A stretch of DNA of 7,270 nucleotides from contig JAEWEH010000418.1 in NCBI GenBank assembly GCA_023389535.1, forward strand, positions 1 through 7,270, in the 5' to 3' direction. Under the pieces are notes generated by a model. It was not told the origin of the DNA. It searched no databases and worked only from the letters and a program-made list of their open reading frames with translations. Position 1 is the first letter of the stretch. Each line of letters starts with the position of its first letter. Positions 6,276-7,270 of the stretch are shown here, piece after piece. Origin of the DNA: Pseudomonadota bacterium. Its GTDB lineage: Bacteria; Pseudomonadota; Gammaproteobacteria; Burkholderiales; Burkholderiaceae_B. A program made the position numbers and the translations under genes.

Positions 6276-6795
6276 GCACCACATCGGCCTTGAGATTGGA
6301 CAACACGGCCAAGACGGCGTCGCACTGCTTGGTGCTTCGGGGATGGATGACCAATGACCAGCGACCTTCCTTGGTCGCGGTTTGCACGCGCTGGATCACC
6401 AACTGGTGGTCGGGCCTGGCCGTAACCAGGCCACCCAGCAACATGCCGCCTATGGCGGCGAAAAATATGATGGCCCCCGCACTGAAACGTGGCGAGGACA
6501 CAATGGCAGGAATACCGTAAGCATAGAGCAGCCACCAAAACAAGGCGCCTGCCACTATCCCCGCTGCCCCCAAAATCGTGTGAGCGCGGATGGCAGTGCG
6601 GGCAAAGCCTTGCGTTTCAGGTTCGAGTTTTCTGGAATATTCCTTCTCGTAGGGCTTGATCATGCGCAGCTGTGTCGCCTGCAGGCCGGTGGAAGAATGG
6701 ATGGACGCCGCCGCTGTCGCCGCGGCTGACTCCGTATCGAAAATCGCCGCGATCTTGGTGGTGGCGAGTTCACCGAAAAGTGCTTGCCAAGCCAT
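6265..6795 (-). CDS. Uncharacterised two-helix membrane protein
   Basis: I do not recognise this 176-aa protein as a named family. Two hydrophobic helices lie close together: about 73-98 ('ILGAAGIVAGALFWWLLYAY', then GIPAIV) and 106-125 ('AGAIIFFAAIGGMLLGGLVT'). The second is rich in small residues in a glycine-zipper style. They form a hairpin in the inner membrane. The flanks are soluble: an N-terminal beta-alpha-looking part (KIAAIFDTESAAATAAASI, then LQATQLRMIKPYE) and a C-terminal part (RWSLVIHPRSTKQCDAVLAV, then LSNLKADVVRSV). Together these could make a small ferredoxin-like domain split by the hairpin; this is an inference. ATG 6795 is supported by AGGGGGT five bases upstream; the frame runs on to 7002 over the nirK terminator, which cannot be coding. 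The next gene is the ChaN-like lipoprotein, 40 bases downstream. Confidence 0.8.
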   Translation of the reverse strand: MAWQALFGELATTKIAAIFDTESAAATAAASIHSSTGLQATQLRMIKPYEKEYSRKLEPETQGFARTAIRAHTILGAAGIVAGALFWWLLYAYGIPAIVSSPRFSAGAIIFFAAIGGMLLGGLVTARPDHQLVIQRVQTATKEGRWSLVIHPRSTKQCDAVLAVLSNLKADVVRSV

Positions 6796-6800
6796 GTTAT

Positions 6801-6807
6801 ACCCCCT
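6801..6807 (-). promoter_or_regulatory. Shine-Dalgarno for the membrane-protein gene
   Basis: AGGGGGT on the minus strand, five bases before ATG 6795. It sets the start well inside a longer open frame. Confidence 0.55.
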
Positions 6808-6886
6808 GACGCATTCAACGTATGCGAGGGAAGCATTTTCCGTGCCTGAACTGGCCCGCGGCCAGGGACACCGCGCGAAGCTCCAA

Positions 6887-6900
6887 CAGCGAATTCGCTG
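6887..6900. repeat. 14-bp perfect palindrome CAGCGAATTCGCTG
   Basis: Perfectly self-complementary over 14 bases, with an EcoRI-type GAATTC core. It lies about 90 bases before the membrane-protein start and just downstream of the nirK terminator, a place where a dimeric regulator could bind. Short palindromes also occur by chance, and no known operator was matched. Confidence 0.4.
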
Positions 6901-6914
6901 AGCGCCGGACAAGC

Positions 6915-6948
6915 AAAGGGGCGCCGCGATACTTCGCGGCGCCCCTTT
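6915..6948 (-). terminator. Intrinsic terminator of nirK
   Basis: A perfect 15-bp inverted repeat: AAAGGGGCGCCGCGA at 6915-6929 pairs with 6934-6948, with a four-base loop. On the minus strand the GC-rich stem ends in TTT followed by GCTT, about 50 bases after the nirK stop, as expected for Rho-independent termination. The A/T ends also make it partly usable on the plus strand. It insulates the downstream membrane-protein/ChaN/BOF genes from nirK transcription. Confidence 0.85.
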
Positions 6949-6998
6949 AAGCCTGGGACCGTAAGCCCGACCGGGACCAGCCCGGCCGGGCCGCTGCA

Positions 6999-7270
6999 TC
7001 AATGGCCCGAGTTGGGATCCACTTTTTCGGTCGAGTGGAAGATGGTGTGATCTTCTTTGCCCGTGACTGTCAGGATGCCGGACAGCCCTTTCTCGACGCG
7101 GGACAAAGCATGGTCGACCAGGATGTAGTTGCCCGGAACATCGACCTTGAATTCCACCATGGTGGCTCCGCCCGGCGGAACCAGCGTCGTCTGCACATCG
7201 GTCAGCGGGGCGCTGGTCAGGGAAGCCTGATCAAAGACCTTATCGAACACTTCGCCGATGACGTGGAAGC
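6999..7270 (-). CDS. nirK: Copper-containing nitrite reductase, C-terminal part
   Basis: The last 89 residues of a cupredoxin-domain oxidase, cut by the right edge. It best fits the trimeric copper nitrite reductase (NirK/AniA), which reduces nitrite to nitric oxide in the periplasm. 'FHVIGEVFDKVF' corresponds to the NirK 'HLIGGHGDYV' region that supplies a type 2 copper histidine (His255 in the Alcaligenes/Achromobacter enzyme). 'VQTTLVPPGGATMVEFKVDV' and 'PGNYILVDHALSRVEKGLSG' match the second cupredoxin domain, and the His in LVDH aligns with type 2 ligand His306. The protein ends 'HSTEKVDPNSGH', with no C-terminal cytochrome or extra cupredoxin domain. Type 1 copper ligands lie outside the window, so another two-domain multicopper oxidase is not fully excluded. 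Transcribed alone or last in its unit, given the terminator that follows. Confidence 0.85.
   Translation of the reverse strand, partial: FHVIGEVFDKVFDQASLTSAPLTDVQTTLVPPGGATMVEFKVDVPGNYILVDHALSRVEKGLSGILTVTGKEDHTIFHSTEKVDPNSGH

Noticed and set aside
6796..7002. N-terminal extension of the membrane-protein frame
   Set aside because: It would translate through the nirK terminator hairpin. ATG 6795 has a good Shine-Dalgarno and a sensible N-terminus.
1..7270. CRISPR array, insertion sequence, tRNA or defence system
   Set aside because: No spaced direct-repeat array, transposase, terminal inverted repeats, tRNA-like cloverleaf or defence-gene motifs were seen on either strand.

Overview
The window looks like chromosomal DNA from a betaproteobacterium, probably Alcaligenaceae-like (Bordetella, Achromobacter or a relative). 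This assignment is an inference from the GC-rich codon use and the style of the protein families (HutC-type regulator, family-3 amino-acid ABC system, AniA/NirK-type copper nitrite reductase, ChaN lipoprotein). No rRNA, tRNA, insertion sequence, CRISPR array or phage gene is visible. Eight complete or nearly complete genes and two edge-truncated ones fill the window. All but the first lie on the minus strand.

Left half (1-4600): the 3' part of a GntR/HutC-family regulator (plus strand, cut by the left edge) converges, with a 10-base gap, on a four-gene minus-strand operon. In transcription order the operon is a TauD/TfdA-type Fe(II)/2-oxoglutarate dioxygenase, a periplasmic family-3 solute-binding protein, a long-form polar-amino-acid ABC permease and its ATPase. 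Upstream of the dioxygenase lie two copies of the perfect palindrome TGTCTAGACA, 16 bp apart, within a 14-bp direct repeat. They fit the operator type known for HutC-subfamily GntR proteins (GTMTAKAC core) and overlap a plausible promoter. The simplest reading is a self-contained uptake-and-oxidation module: the regulator senses an amino-acid-like compound, the ABC system imports it, and the dioxygenase oxidises it. The substrate cannot be read from the sequence.

Right half (4800-7270): a second minus-strand group. From right to left it holds the C-terminal 89 residues of a copper nitrite reductase (cut by the right edge) with a strong intrinsic terminator, an unrecognised two-helix membrane protein, a ChaN-like (Tiki-superfamily) lipoprotein, and a small secreted bacterial OB-fold (BOF, YgiW/YdeI-like) protein. 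The last three are closely spaced and may be co-transcribed. The terminator separates them from nirK, so a link to denitrification or nitrosative stress is only suggested by position.

The most interesting item is the dioxygenase/ABC module with its paired palindromic operators. The rest is mostly recognisable families with some structural oddities: a long N-terminal extension on the permease, a membrane hairpin inside an apparently split alpha/beta protein, and hairpins around stop codons.
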